Assembly: GCA_023255235.1 (NCBI GenBank)
Contig: JALRJA010000122.1
Location: 1-10,537 of the forward strand
Reading direction: 5' to 3'
From: Flaviramulus sp.
GTDB taxonomy: Bacteria; Bacteroidota; Bacteroidia; Flavobacteriales; Flavobacteriaceae
Length of the DNA: 10,537 bases
Shown here: positions 1 through 6,853 of the stretch, piece after piece
Layout: each line of letters begins with the position of its first letter
How positions within the stretch are numbered: the stretch's first letter is position 1
Position numbers and translations under genes: made by a program
Notes under the pieces: model-generated
The model's input: only the letters and a program-made list of their open reading frames with translations
Told to the model about the DNA's origin: nothing
The model's database searches: none

Positions 1-1
1 T

Positions 2-205
2 TCATATGTTGATGCTGAAATTTCACAAGCACAACGTGATATATTGGATGAGTTTAATTGCAGTTTGTCATATAAAAAAGATGTTATTGTAGACGAGGAT
101 ATTACTACGCAAGGCGCAATCATAATAAAAGATAAAGGCAATAACGGGAACTGTACTTTCTTCCAGAGATGGGTTACCTTTATTAGGAGCCACTATCATA
201 ATTAA
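2..205 (+). other. Unrecognised partial open frame upstream of and overlapping the SusC frame
   Basis: This frame is open from the window edge to a TAA at 203-205, about 67 codons, with no ATG start inside it. The peptide is acidic and polar up to about base 150 (it includes LDEFNCSLSYKKDVIVDED and GAIIIKDKG). After that it reads the SusC N-terminal coding sequence out of frame (CTFFQRWVTF), so only about the first 50 residues could be meaningful. I do not recognise a family. It does not look like a signal peptide and does not convincingly match the STN domain that precedes the carboxypeptidase-like domain in some SusC proteins. It may be the true upstream part of the SusC gene put out of frame by an indel, the tail of another gene, or a misassembled end. 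Apart from this the first 128 bases hold nothing I can identify. Confidence 0.3.
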
Positions 206-3200
206 AGGCTCTGCTACAGGTACAACAACAGATTTTGACGGTAATTATACCATTAACGCCAATACGGGAGATACTCTTGTATTTAGTTATGTAGGGTATG
301 CAGGAGCTGAAGTTATTGTTGCAAACGAAACAGTAATAAATGTATCTTTAAAAGAAGATGCCGCTTTATTAGATGAAATTGTTATTACTGGTTATGGTAA
401 ACAAACTAGAGCGACTTTAACCACTTCGGTCTCTAAATTGGATACACAAATTTTAGAAACCTCTACCAGATCAAATGCCGCTACTGCGCTACAAGGTACA
501 ATAGCAGGTTTAAGAGTAACAAATACCACAGGTCAGCCTGGCTCTACACCACAGATTGTTTTACGTGGTGGTACTAATTTTAACGGTACAGGGTCTCCAT
601 TAATATTAATTGATGGTATTCCGGGTTCATTTTACGCTCTTAATTCAGATGACATTGAATCTATAGAAGTGTTAAAAGATGCCGCAGCAACCGCTATTTA
701 TGGAGCGCGATCTGCTAATGGGGTTATTTTAGTAACTACAAAAACAGGTAAAACTGGTAAATCTTCTATTAACTATAGATATAAGTATAGCACTAATAAT
801 GAAAGAAATGATCAAAAATATATTGGTGCAGAAGATCATATAAATTACAACAGGCAGTCTATTGCTTGGTATAGAGAGGTTGCTGGTAACGCTGGTGCTT
901 TTGGTGCTTTTTTAAATGGCAACCATAGTGCTGCAACTGGTAATAATGCTACCAACGATCCATTTACCACACAGCTTTTAACACCTGCTAATCAGTATCT
1001 ATTAGGTCAACCAGGATGGCAATCAATTCCAGATATTTTAAACCCATCTCAAGAGATTTTATTTTTTGATAACAAAGATGTTGGAGGTCGAATTTACCAA
1101 ACTAGTGTTACAAAAGATCACTATTTATCTTTTGATGGTGGTAACGAAAAAGGAACTTATTATTTAGGTTTAGGGCTTCTAGATAACGATGGTTTGATTT
1201 TAGGCTCAGGATTTAAAAGATATTCAGGAAAATTTAGCGGCTCATATCAAGTTACTAATAGCTTGAAAGTAAATTCAAATATTTTATACTCACACTCTAA
1301 TTTAAGCTTAAGCCCATTAGGTGGTGATGATACAGTATTTAGAAGATTCCAAGGGCAAGCATCTACATCAAGAACATTTGATTCTAACGCAGATGGTACT
1401 TGGACAAATCAATATGCCGTAGGACAAAACCAAGGTTTTGGAAACCCATTATACTATCAAGATAAATTCGTAAGAAAAAATTTAGAACAACGTTTAGCTG
1501 CTTCGGTAGGTATTAATTGGGATATTATTGATGATTTAACTTTATCTGTAACAGGAAGTCATTTTACAATTAATAACCATAACGAAAGTTTTAACAGAGC
1601 ATACAGAGTAGGAAGTAACACAGGACCTTTACGAACTGGTCGTGAAGCAGCTGTTAGTTTAGCCAGAACTTTAAGAAATCAATTAACAGGAACACTAAAC
1701 TATAGCAGAAAATTTGGTAACCACAATGTTAATGCATTAATTGGTGCTGAATATTTTAAAGACAATCTGTTTCAAACTTCGGCAGGTACTAGAAATGCAC
1801 CAACAGATTTGATAGAAACACTTAATGCTGGAGCAGAAGCCAATGGTATTCCTTCAAGTTTTGAAACCGAATATGTTATAACATCTGCTTTTGGTAGGTT
1901 ATTATACGATTTTGATGATAGATATTTATTTGGTTTTACCTTCAGAAATGATGGTTCATCTAGACTAGGTAATAATAAATTTGACTTTTTCCCAGGAGTT
2001 TCTTTCGGGTGGAATTTACATAACGAAAAATTCCTTCAAGAGTCTTCATTAAGTAATACTATTTCAAGATTGAAACCTAGATTGAGTTATGGTGTTAATG
2101 GAAACCAAGACGTTTTAAGCAACTATGGTGTTTATGGTGCTTATGCAGAACAAGGTGTTTATAATGGTCAAACAGCTTACGCCAACTCATCTTTAGCCAC
2201 ATTAGACTTGCTTTGGGAAAAATCTACAACACTTAATACTGGTTTAGATATTTCATTCTTTGATAATAGGCTTACAATGATAGCCGATGTTTATTCAAGA
2301 GATATTAAAGACAAATTAGCAAATTTGACATTGCCTTATTATACTGGGTTTAGTGCCATATTAACAAATAATGGAACTATTAGAAATAAAGGTTTTGAAT
2401 TACAGGTAAATGGCGATATTATTAGAAATGATAATTTAACTTGGAATGTTGGAGCAACATTTACAACCAACAGAAATTACGTGTTGAAGCTTCCTGAAAA
2501 CGATAATGATTTAAACAGACAAGGCGGAACATTAATTTGGAATCCTAAAACACAACAAGAAGAATGGGTTGGTGGTTTCCAAGAAGGAAAACGTTCTGGT
2601 CATGACTTGGTAGTAGCTTTCGAGCAAGAAAGTATATACGCTTCTCAAGCTGAAGCCGATGCAGATAATGGTATTACTGATGAGTATATGCCAGGAGCTA
2701 GCCGTAACCAACGTTGGGCAGGAGACGTAAAATGGGTAGATCAAAATGGTGATGGAATAATTAATGGACTTGATAGAAAAGTTATAGGACGAACTACTCC
2801 AGATTTTGTTGGTGGTATTACAACAAATCTTAAATACAAAAACTTTAATCTATTTATTAAAACAGATTTTGCTACAGGACACTTAGTTTGGAATCATATT
2901 AAAAACAAAGGTTATGGACAAACGCAAGGTAATTTAGCTCAACCTATTGAAGTATTAGACTCTTGGACACCAACTAATACAGATACTGATTGGCCACGTT
3001 TTGTATTTGTTAACGGAGCTAAAAACGTATGGAGAGGTAATGAAAGTGAAGGTAGTTTACAGAATTATGGAAACAATAAATTCTGGGAAAAAGGAGATTA
3101 TTTAGCATTAAGAGAGGTAACACTTAGTTATAATATACCAACAAGTTATTTTAACGATGCTATTAAAGGACTTAATGTGTATGCAACAGGTTCTAACTTA

Positions 3201-3308
3201 CACTACTTTAAAAGTATGAGCGGAGATACTCCAGAAGTTGGTGGTGTACAGTATGGACAATTTCCTCTTCCAATAACATTTACAATAGGACTTAACGTAA
3301 CATTTTAA
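129..3308 (+). CDS. SusC/RagA-family TonB-dependent outer-membrane transporter, 5' end missing or frameshifted; probable sialic acid importer
   Basis: The gene encodes an outer-membrane beta-barrel that imports oligosaccharides or sugars with its SusD partner, using TonB energy. Reading this frame gives the whole mature protein in family order. A carboxypeptidase-D-regulatory-like domain spans about 141-356 (starts ITGTVLSSRDG, with TDFDGNYTI and FSYVGY). The TonB-box-like LDEIVITGYG comes next at about 369-400, then the plug to about 765 (GLRVTNTTGQPGS, IVLRGG, LILIDGIPG, IESIEVLKDAAATAIYGARS, ANGVILVTTK). The barrel follows, with the typical VDQNGDGIIN segment near 2733-2765 and a final strand ending in NVTF. 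From 141 this is about 1055 residues, so only the signal peptide should be missing. A stop (TAA) lies at 126-128 in this frame, and there is no ATG before the plug; a TTG at 438 falls inside the plug and is not a credible start. The susD gene follows after 11 bp. The sialate substrate is inferred from the neighbours. Confidence 0.9.
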   Translation, partial: KIKAITGTVLSSRDGLPLLGATIIIKGSATGTTTDFDGNYTINANTGDTLVFSYVGYAGAEVIVANETVINVSLKEDAALLDEIVITGYGKQTRATLTTSVSKLDTQILETSTRSNAATALQGTIAGLRVTNTTGQPGSTPQIVLRGGTNFNGTGSPLILIDGIPGSFYALNSDDIESIEVLKDAAATAIYGARSANGVILVTTKTGKTGKSSINYRYKYSTNNERNDQKYIGAEDHINYNRQSIAWYREVAGNAGAFGAFLNGNHSAATGNNATNDPFTTQLLTPANQYLLGQPGWQSIPDILNPSQEILFFDNKDVGGRIYQTSVTKDHYLSFDGGNEKGTYYLGLGLLDNDGLILGSGFKRYSGKFSGSYQVTNSLKVNSNILYSHSNLSLSPLGGDDTVFRRFQGQASTSRTFDSNADGTWTNQYAVGQNQGFGNPLYYQDKFVRKNLEQRLAASVGINWDIIDDLTLSVTGSHFTINNHNESFNRAYRVGSNTGPLRTGREAAVSLARTLRNQLTGTLNYSRKFGNHNVNALIGAEYFKDNLFQTSAGTRNAPTDLIETLNAGAEANGIPSSFETEYVITSAFGRLLYDFDDRYLFGFTFRNDGSSRLGNNKFDFFPGVSFGWNLHNEKFLQESSLSNTISRLKPRLSYGVNGNQDVLSNYGVYGAYAEQGVYNGQTAYANSSLATLDLLWEKSTTLNTGLDISFFDNRLTMIADVYSRDIKDKLANLTLPYYTGFSAILTNNGTIRNKGFELQVNGDIIRNDNLTWNVGATFTTNRNYVLKLPENDNDLNRQGGTLIWNPKTQQEEWVGGFQEGKRSGHDLVVAFEQESIYASQAEADADNGITDEYMPGASRNQRWAGDVKWVDQNGDGIINGLDRKVIGRTTPDFVGGITTNLKYKNFNLFIKTDFATGHLVWNHIKNKGYGQTQGNLAQPIEVLDSWTPTNTDTDWPRFVFVNGAKNVWRGNESEGSLQNYGNNKFWEKGDYLALREVTLSYNIPTSYFNDAIKGLNVYATGSNLHYFKSMSGDTPEVGGVQYGQFPLPITFTIGLNVTF

Positions 3309-3319
3309 ATTTTAAGAAA

Positions 3320-4828
3320 ATGAAAAAATTTATATACATATTTATTGCGGTAATGACTTTAAGTGCTTGTGAAAGCGAACTAGAATTAACAAGCCCTAGT
3401 CAATTAACTGCAGCAGGTTTTTGGGATACAGAAGAAGGAGCTAAAACAGCACACACAGGACTGTATGCAAACCTAAGATCATCAGCAGGAACGCTATGGT
3501 TATTAGGAGAAATAAGAAGTGATATTTGGGGAGGTAGAACATACGAATCTCCTGCAAACGAAGCACTAATCGAATCTAATATTTCTATCGCTACGGCACC
3601 TTTTGGTGGCTGGGCAGGTTTATATACTCGAATTCACACAATTAATGATTTTTTAACAAATGTACCTAATGTGGCTTTCAATTCTGAATCAGAAAAAAAT
3701 CACTTATTAGGTCAAGCATACGGTTTAAGAGCTTTATACTACTATACGTTGTTAAAAACGTGGGGCGATGTACCTGTTATTTTAGAACCTTTTACTGATA
3801 TAGATCCTGCTGGTTTAAGTAGAGAAAGATCATCTCAAAACGAGGTAATGACTGTAATAAAGTCTGATATAGCAGCATCTTTAAACGCTTTTGGTTCAGA
3901 TAACAGTTTTTATCAAGGTAGTAAGATATTTTGGTCTAAAGCTGCCACATTAGCATTAAAAGGAGATGTTTATATTTGGTCTGGAAACTTGCTGGGTGGC
4001 GGAAGTGCTGATTTTACTCAAGCCAAAACAGCTTTACAGCAAATAGCATCTTTAGGTGTTAGCTTAGAGCCTAGTTTAGATAATTTATGGGGCGTTTCAA
4101 ACGAAAATAACAATGAGTTTATTTTTGCAATACAGTACAAACGAGACGAAGCTTCAAATATTTATAACAGTTTAACAGGTAGAAGTACCGAGATAAACCC
4201 TCAGTATAATGATGCAGGTGAGTCAATGAGTAGTTTTATCATTGCAGGTGCTAACAGATATGGACAGTCTGAAAAAACTATATTATTATTAGAAGATAGT
4301 GATGACGCTCGTAGAGATGCTACATTTATAAGACTATATACTGATGATAATGGAGGTGCTGGCTACCCTAACTATAACGAACCAAAATACTTTGGTTCTA
4401 TATTTAAAAAGTTTTTAGGTCAAGTAAGTGGCTCAGAGCGTATTTTTGAAAATGATGTGCCTGTTTACAGATATGCCGATGTTGTATTACTATTAGCTGA
4501 AGCAAAAAACTTATTAGGTGAAGATCCATCAGGTGAAATTAACCAAATTAGAGCCAGAGCTTATGGAGCTAATTATGTAGCTGCAACCCATGCTTATGTA
4601 AATAGTACATCAACAAATAATGCCAATGCTATTTTAGATGAGCGATACAAAGAGTTTGTTGGAGAAGGTAAGCGTTGGTGGGATTTAAGAAGAGCTGGAA
4701 ATAGTTTTGTGATAGCCAATATTAGCTTTTTAAGTGCAGGCGATGAATTTAAATTATTGTTACCTATCACAGAAGATATGATAGGAAGAAACCCACTATT
4801 AGACCAAACGCCTGGTTACACAAATTAG
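3320..4828 (+). CDS. SusD/RagB-family outer-membrane nutrient-binding lipoprotein
   Basis: This surface lipoprotein forms the lid over the SusC barrel and captures the glycan or sugar ligand. The start gives a clear lipoprotein signal peptide, with a charged MKKF start, a hydrophobic stretch and the lipobox LSAC (Cys17), so the mature protein is lipid-anchored. Family hallmarks are the helical segment GQAYGLRALYYYTLLKTWGD at residues 131-150, followed by VPVIL. Near the C terminus are DERYKEFVGEGKRWWDLRR (about 440-458) and LLPITEDMIGRNPLLDQTPGY (about 480-500). The length of 502 residues is normal. It sits 11 bp after the SusC gene, the invariant order of the pair, and is followed by a hairpin terminator. 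Related Bacteroidota loci encode sialic-acid-specific pairs (NanO/NanU in Tannerella forsythia); specificity here rests on the downstream lyase, epimerase and sialidase. Confidence 0.95.
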   Translation: MKKFIYIFIAVMTLSACESELELTSPSQLTAAGFWDTEEGAKTAHTGLYANLRSSAGTLWLLGEIRSDIWGGRTYESPANEALIESNISIATAPFGGWAGLYTRIHTINDFLTNVPNVAFNSESEKNHLLGQAYGLRALYYYTLLKTWGDVPVILEPFTDIDPAGLSRERSSQNEVMTVIKSDIAASLNAFGSDNSFYQGSKIFWSKAATLALKGDVYIWSGNLLGGGSADFTQAKTALQQIASLGVSLEPSLDNLWGVSNENNNEFIFAIQYKRDEASNIYNSLTGRSTEINPQYNDAGESMSSFIIAGANRYGQSEKTILLLEDSDDARRDATFIRLYTDDNGGAGYPNYNEPKYFGSIFKKFLGQVSGSERIFENDVPVYRYADVVLLLAEAKNLLGEDPSGEINQIRARAYGANYVAATHAYVNSTSTNNANAILDERYKEFVGEGKRWWDLRRAGNSFVIANISFLSAGDEFKLLLPITEDMIGRNPLLDQTPGYTN

Positions 4829-4869
4829 TTCAGTTCAGTTGTTTTTATTTAGAGTTTTGAGTTAGTTAA

Positions 4870-4908
4870 AAAAAAGAGAGTTTTATTAAAAATTTAACTC
4901 TCTTTTTT
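4870..4908 (+). terminator. Rho-independent-like hairpin between susD and the lyase gene
   Basis: The arms GAGAGTT (4876-4882) and AACTCTC (4896-4902) are perfect complements around a 13-nt loop. The left arm is preceded by an A-run and the right arm is followed by six Ts (4903-4908), which can lengthen the stem by A-T pairs. It lies 41 bp past the susD stop and 43 bp before the lyase start. It should end or attenuate transcription from susCD. The A-run/T-run symmetry means it could also work in the reverse direction, though no convergent gene is adjacent. Confidence 0.7.
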
Positions 4909-4951
4909 AGTACTTTAAATATAAAATAACTCCAAAAAATGAGTTTGATTC

Positions 4952-5878
4952 ATGAAAGTAAAAAAATTAATAGCTGCCGCTTATACACCTTTACACCAAG
5001 ATGGTTCATTAAATACATCTAAAATTAAAGATTACAGTAAATTTTTAACCCATAATAAAGTTTCAGGAGTATTTATAAATGGCTCTACAGGAGATTTTGC
5101 ATCACTTTCTATTTCAGAGCGTAAGCAAATTACTTTAGCTTGGTCTGAAAATAAATCAAAAAACTTATATCTAATAGATCATGTAGGGCATACAAACTTA
5201 CGCGAAGCAAAAGAGTTAGCAGTATATGCTTCAGATAAAGTAGATGCTATAGCTGTACTAGCACCTTATTATTTTAGGCTTAATACTATTGAAAAATTAA
5301 TTCAGTATTGCAAAGAAATTGCAGCCTCTGCACCAAACATTCCTTTTTACTACTACCATATTCCAGTATTATCTGGAGCTCATTTTAATATGGAGAAGTT
5401 TTTAAAAATGGCTGAAACTCAAATTCCAAACTTAGAAGGAATAAAATTCACTAATAATAATTTAATAGATTATCAACATAGTAAAAGGGTATCAAACGGA
5501 AGGTTTAAAATCCTTTTTGGATATGATGAATTGTTTTTAAACAGCTTAGTAATGGGTTCAACAGGATGGGTTGGTAGTACATACAATCACTTAGCACCAT
5601 TATACAATAAAATTCAAGACTTTTTTGATAAAGGGCAAATTGCTCAAGCTCAAGAATTACAAATTAAAGCTATAAAATTTGTTGAAATTTTAGATAGTAA
5701 AGGAGGGTTTAATGGTGTTGCAAAAGGGTTTATGAAAGAGCTAGGTATAGATTGTGGTCCAAGTAGATTTCCGCATACAACACTAAATGCCGATGATTAC
5801 ATAATTATAAAAAAGGAGCTAGACGCCATAGGTTTAACCAATTTGTTTAGCAAATTTGAAAAACATGTAATACCATAA
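4952..5878 (+). CDS. nanA: N-acetylneuraminate lyase (sialic acid aldolase)
   Basis: This is a cytoplasmic class I aldolase of the DHDPS/NAL superfamily that splits Neu5Ac into ManNAc and pyruvate. The substrate-carboxylate loop reads GSTGD (residues 44-48). The catalytic tyrosine is in YYYHIPVLSG (Tyr135) and the Schiff-base lysine is in GIKFTNNNL (Lys165). LFGYDELFLNSLVMGSTG and WVGSTYNHL form the second half of the barrel. The YYYHIP, GxKFT and VGSTYN wording resembles vertebrate NPL more than E. coli NanA (from memory). The family usually has Glu where this protein has Asp48. The length of 308 residues is normal. The ATG at 4952 is preceded only by A-rich sequence without a Shine-Dalgarno, common in this phylum; another ATG at 4939 is out of frame. 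The gene lies between two terminators, so it depends on readthrough from susD or on an unseen promoter. Dihydrodipicolinate synthase is less likely given the YHIP motif and the context. Confidence 0.93.
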   Translation: MKVKKLIAAAYTPLHQDGSLNTSKIKDYSKFLTHNKVSGVFINGSTGDFASLSISERKQITLAWSENKSKNLYLIDHVGHTNLREAKELAVYASDKVDAIAVLAPYYFRLNTIEKLIQYCKEIAASAPNIPFYYYHIPVLSGAHFNMEKFLKMAETQIPNLEGIKFTNNNLIDYQHSKRVSNGRFKILFGYDELFLNSLVMGSTGWVGSTYNHLAPLYNKIQDFFDKGQIAQAQELQIKAIKFVEILDSKGGFNGVAKGFMKELGIDCGPSRFPHTTLNADDYIIIKKELDAIGLTNLFSKFEKHVIP

Positions 5879-5899
5879 ATATCCTGCTTAGTTTTTTTG

Positions 5900-5936
5900 A
5901 AATCCAGCTCTAAATTTATTTAGAGCTGGATTTTTT
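5900..5936 (+). terminator. Strong rho-independent terminator after the lyase gene
   Basis: A perfect 15-bp stem pairs 5900-5914 (core ATCCAGCTCTAAA) with 5919-5933 around a four-base TTTA loop, and a T-run spans 5931-5936. It begins 21 bp after the lyase stop. Downstream of the hairpin on the minus strand there is no good U-tract directly next to the stem, so it mainly serves the plus strand. It separates the lyase from the convergent regulator gene. Confidence 0.9.
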
Positions 5937-5968
5937 ATATTAAGTTAAGGTATATTTTACTCAGCGTT

Positions 5969-6706
5969 TTATAGATTAGGATGAGACTTAATAATATTTA
6001 AGATTCTCTCAAAATGAGGTTCGAGGTGATTTCTCATAGCTTCCCTAAAAGTTTCAGCGTTATCGTTTTTTAAAATATTTAATAAATCTCTGTGGGTAAC
6101 AAACTTACCTTTTGAATATTTATAATCTTTAGCACCTTTAGGCATATTATCGTGTACATAATTAAAAACAGGTAATAACAAATCTTGAAACCTTTGTAAG
6201 GTAGAATTATTAGAAATCTCATAAAGCCTACCATGAAAGGCAATTTCATTTTTTAAGCTAAAAACTACAGTATCTGTCTCTTCTTGTTCTTGTTTAGAAA
6301 CAATTTCATCTAATTCGTCAATATCTTTTTGTGTTTTTCTGGCAAATAACAAATCTGCCATACCCATTTCTAAAATCAATCTTAACTCAAAAATGTCAAC
6401 TAAAGCTTCTTCACCTAATAAATTATACTCAATAGCTTTCTCAAAATTTTGTATAATATCGGGTTGTGTTAAAACCATTCCTTTACGCTTTTTAGATTCT
6501 ATAACACCTATAGTTCGTAACCTTAATAGAGCTTCTCTTATAGCAGTTCTGCTAACACCAAGTGCTTCAGCAAACTCTAATTCTTTGGGAATAGAATCAC
6601 CAATTTTTAAGTCATTTTCCTTAAAATATTCTTTTAATCTAAGCTCAACTTTGTCAACTAATGATAGGTTTTCAAGTGGAGTAATTTTACTAAGTTTGGT
6701 TTTCAT
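5969..6706 (-). CDS. GntR-family transcriptional regulator, FadR/FCD subfamily; probable sialic acid regulator
   Basis: This is a DNA-binding repressor or activator controlled by a small ligand. The N-terminal winged helix-turn-helix covers about residues 15-80 (IPKELEFAEALGVSRTAIRE, then ALLRLRTIGVIESKKRKGMVL). The C-terminal all-helical FCD domain covers about 100-235. It keeps the likely metal-binding set: Glu154 with His158 in NEIAFHGRLYEISNN, His205 in VTHRDLL and His227 in MRNHLEPH. The first ligand is Glu where Asp is usual. The length of 245 residues is normal. The start at 6706 is favoured by AAGGA 9 nt upstream; the next ATG upstream (6711-6709) runs into a stop at once. E. coli NanR is in the same subfamily, but the name is not transferred because orthology cannot be shown here. 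It is divergent from the epimerase cluster and convergent with the lyase, so it probably controls this locus. The effector may be Neu5Ac or ManNAc (inference). Confidence 0.9.
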   Translation of the reverse strand: MKTKLSKITPLENLSLVDKVELRLKEYFKENDLKIGDSIPKELEFAEALGVSRTAIREALLRLRTIGVIESKKRKGMVLTQPDIIQNFEKAIEYNLLGEEALVDIFELRLILEMGMADLLFARKTQKDIDELDEIVSKQEQEETDTVVFSLKNEIAFHGRLYEISNNSTLQRFQDLLLPVFNYVHDNMPKGAKDYKYSKGKFVTHRDLLNILKNDNAETFREAMRNHLEPHFERILNIIKSHPNL

Positions 6707-6715
6707 TTCATTTAA

Positions 6716-6720
6716 TCCTT
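6716..6720 (-). promoter_or_regulatory. Shine-Dalgarno site of the GntR gene
   Basis: On the minus strand AAGGA lies 9 nt before the ATG at 6706-6704. It stands out because most other starts in this window have only A/T-rich upstream sequence, and it supports the chosen start. Confidence 0.6.
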
Positions 6721-6729
6721 AAAAATATA

Positions 6730-6737
6730 CAAAGCTA
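6730..6737 (-). promoter_or_regulatory. Candidate -7 promoter element for the GntR gene
   Basis: On the minus strand this reads TAGCTTTG, an exact match to the Bacteroidota -7 consensus TAnnTTTG. It is 23 bp upstream of the regulator start, so transcription would begin near 6724 with a short leader carrying the AAGGA site. No TTG -33 element is seen at the usual 17-20 bp spacing, so the call rests on the -7 box alone. Confidence 0.45.
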
Positions 6738-6749
6738 ACATATTTTGTT

Positions 6750-6757
6750 TATTTTTG
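6750..6757 (+). promoter_or_regulatory. Candidate -7 promoter element for the epimerase-sialidase cluster
   Basis: TATTTTTG matches the TAnnTTTG consensus and would start transcription near 6763, leaving a leader of about 90 nt before the epimerase ATG. The surrounding sequence is T-rich, so a chance match is possible, and no clear -33 TTTG is present. Its last four bases overlap the left arm of the palindrome at 6754-6773, the arrangement expected for a repressed promoter. Confidence 0.35.
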
Positions 6758-6773
6758 TATTATGTCATACAAA
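6754..6773. promoter_or_regulatory. Candidate operator palindrome for the GntR regulator
   Basis: The inverted repeat TTTGTAT (6754-6760) / ATACAAA (6767-6773) has perfect 7-bp arms and a 6-nt spacer. It lies in the 147-bp gap between the divergent regulator and epimerase genes. A third half-site, ATACAAA, occurs at 6727-6733 next to the regulator's own candidate -7 box. Dimeric FadR-type regulators bind such palindromes, usually near their own gene. Binding here would cover the candidate plus-strand -7 box and start point. The assignment to this regulator is inferred from position. Confidence 0.55.
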
Positions 6774-6853
6774 TAAAGTACAACAAAGGTATGAATAAAG
6801 GTACGGCATTTTAATTAAAATAAAAAGCCCAATATAAAAAATCTTTTTGTGAT

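Noticed and set aside
6..92. ATG-started reading frame of 28 codons (MLMLKFH...) that might supply the missing SusC signal peptide
   Set aside because: It lies in the SusC frame but ends at TAG 90-92, has a further in-frame stop at 126-128, and its mix of His and Lys is not a convincing signal peptide.
2..140. STN (secretin/TonB short) domain before SusC
   Set aside because: The upstream translation does not show the expected alternating strand-helix pattern of an STN domain and is out of frame; kept only as an unassigned fragment.
438..440. TTG as the start codon of the SusC gene
   Set aside because: The frame continues upstream with clear carboxypeptidase-like and TonB-box sequence (141-437), so this TTG is an internal leucine codon in the plug.
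2532..2744. Minus-strand open frame of 70 codons inside the SusC gene
   Set aside because: It is fully antisense to conserved SusC barrel sequence, has no recognisable domain and no promoter or ribosome site.
6393..6722. Plus-strand open frame of 109 codons opposite the GntR gene
   Set aside because: It is antisense to the helix-turn-helix region of the regulator; low-complexity Ser/Leu-rich translation is typical of a shadow frame.
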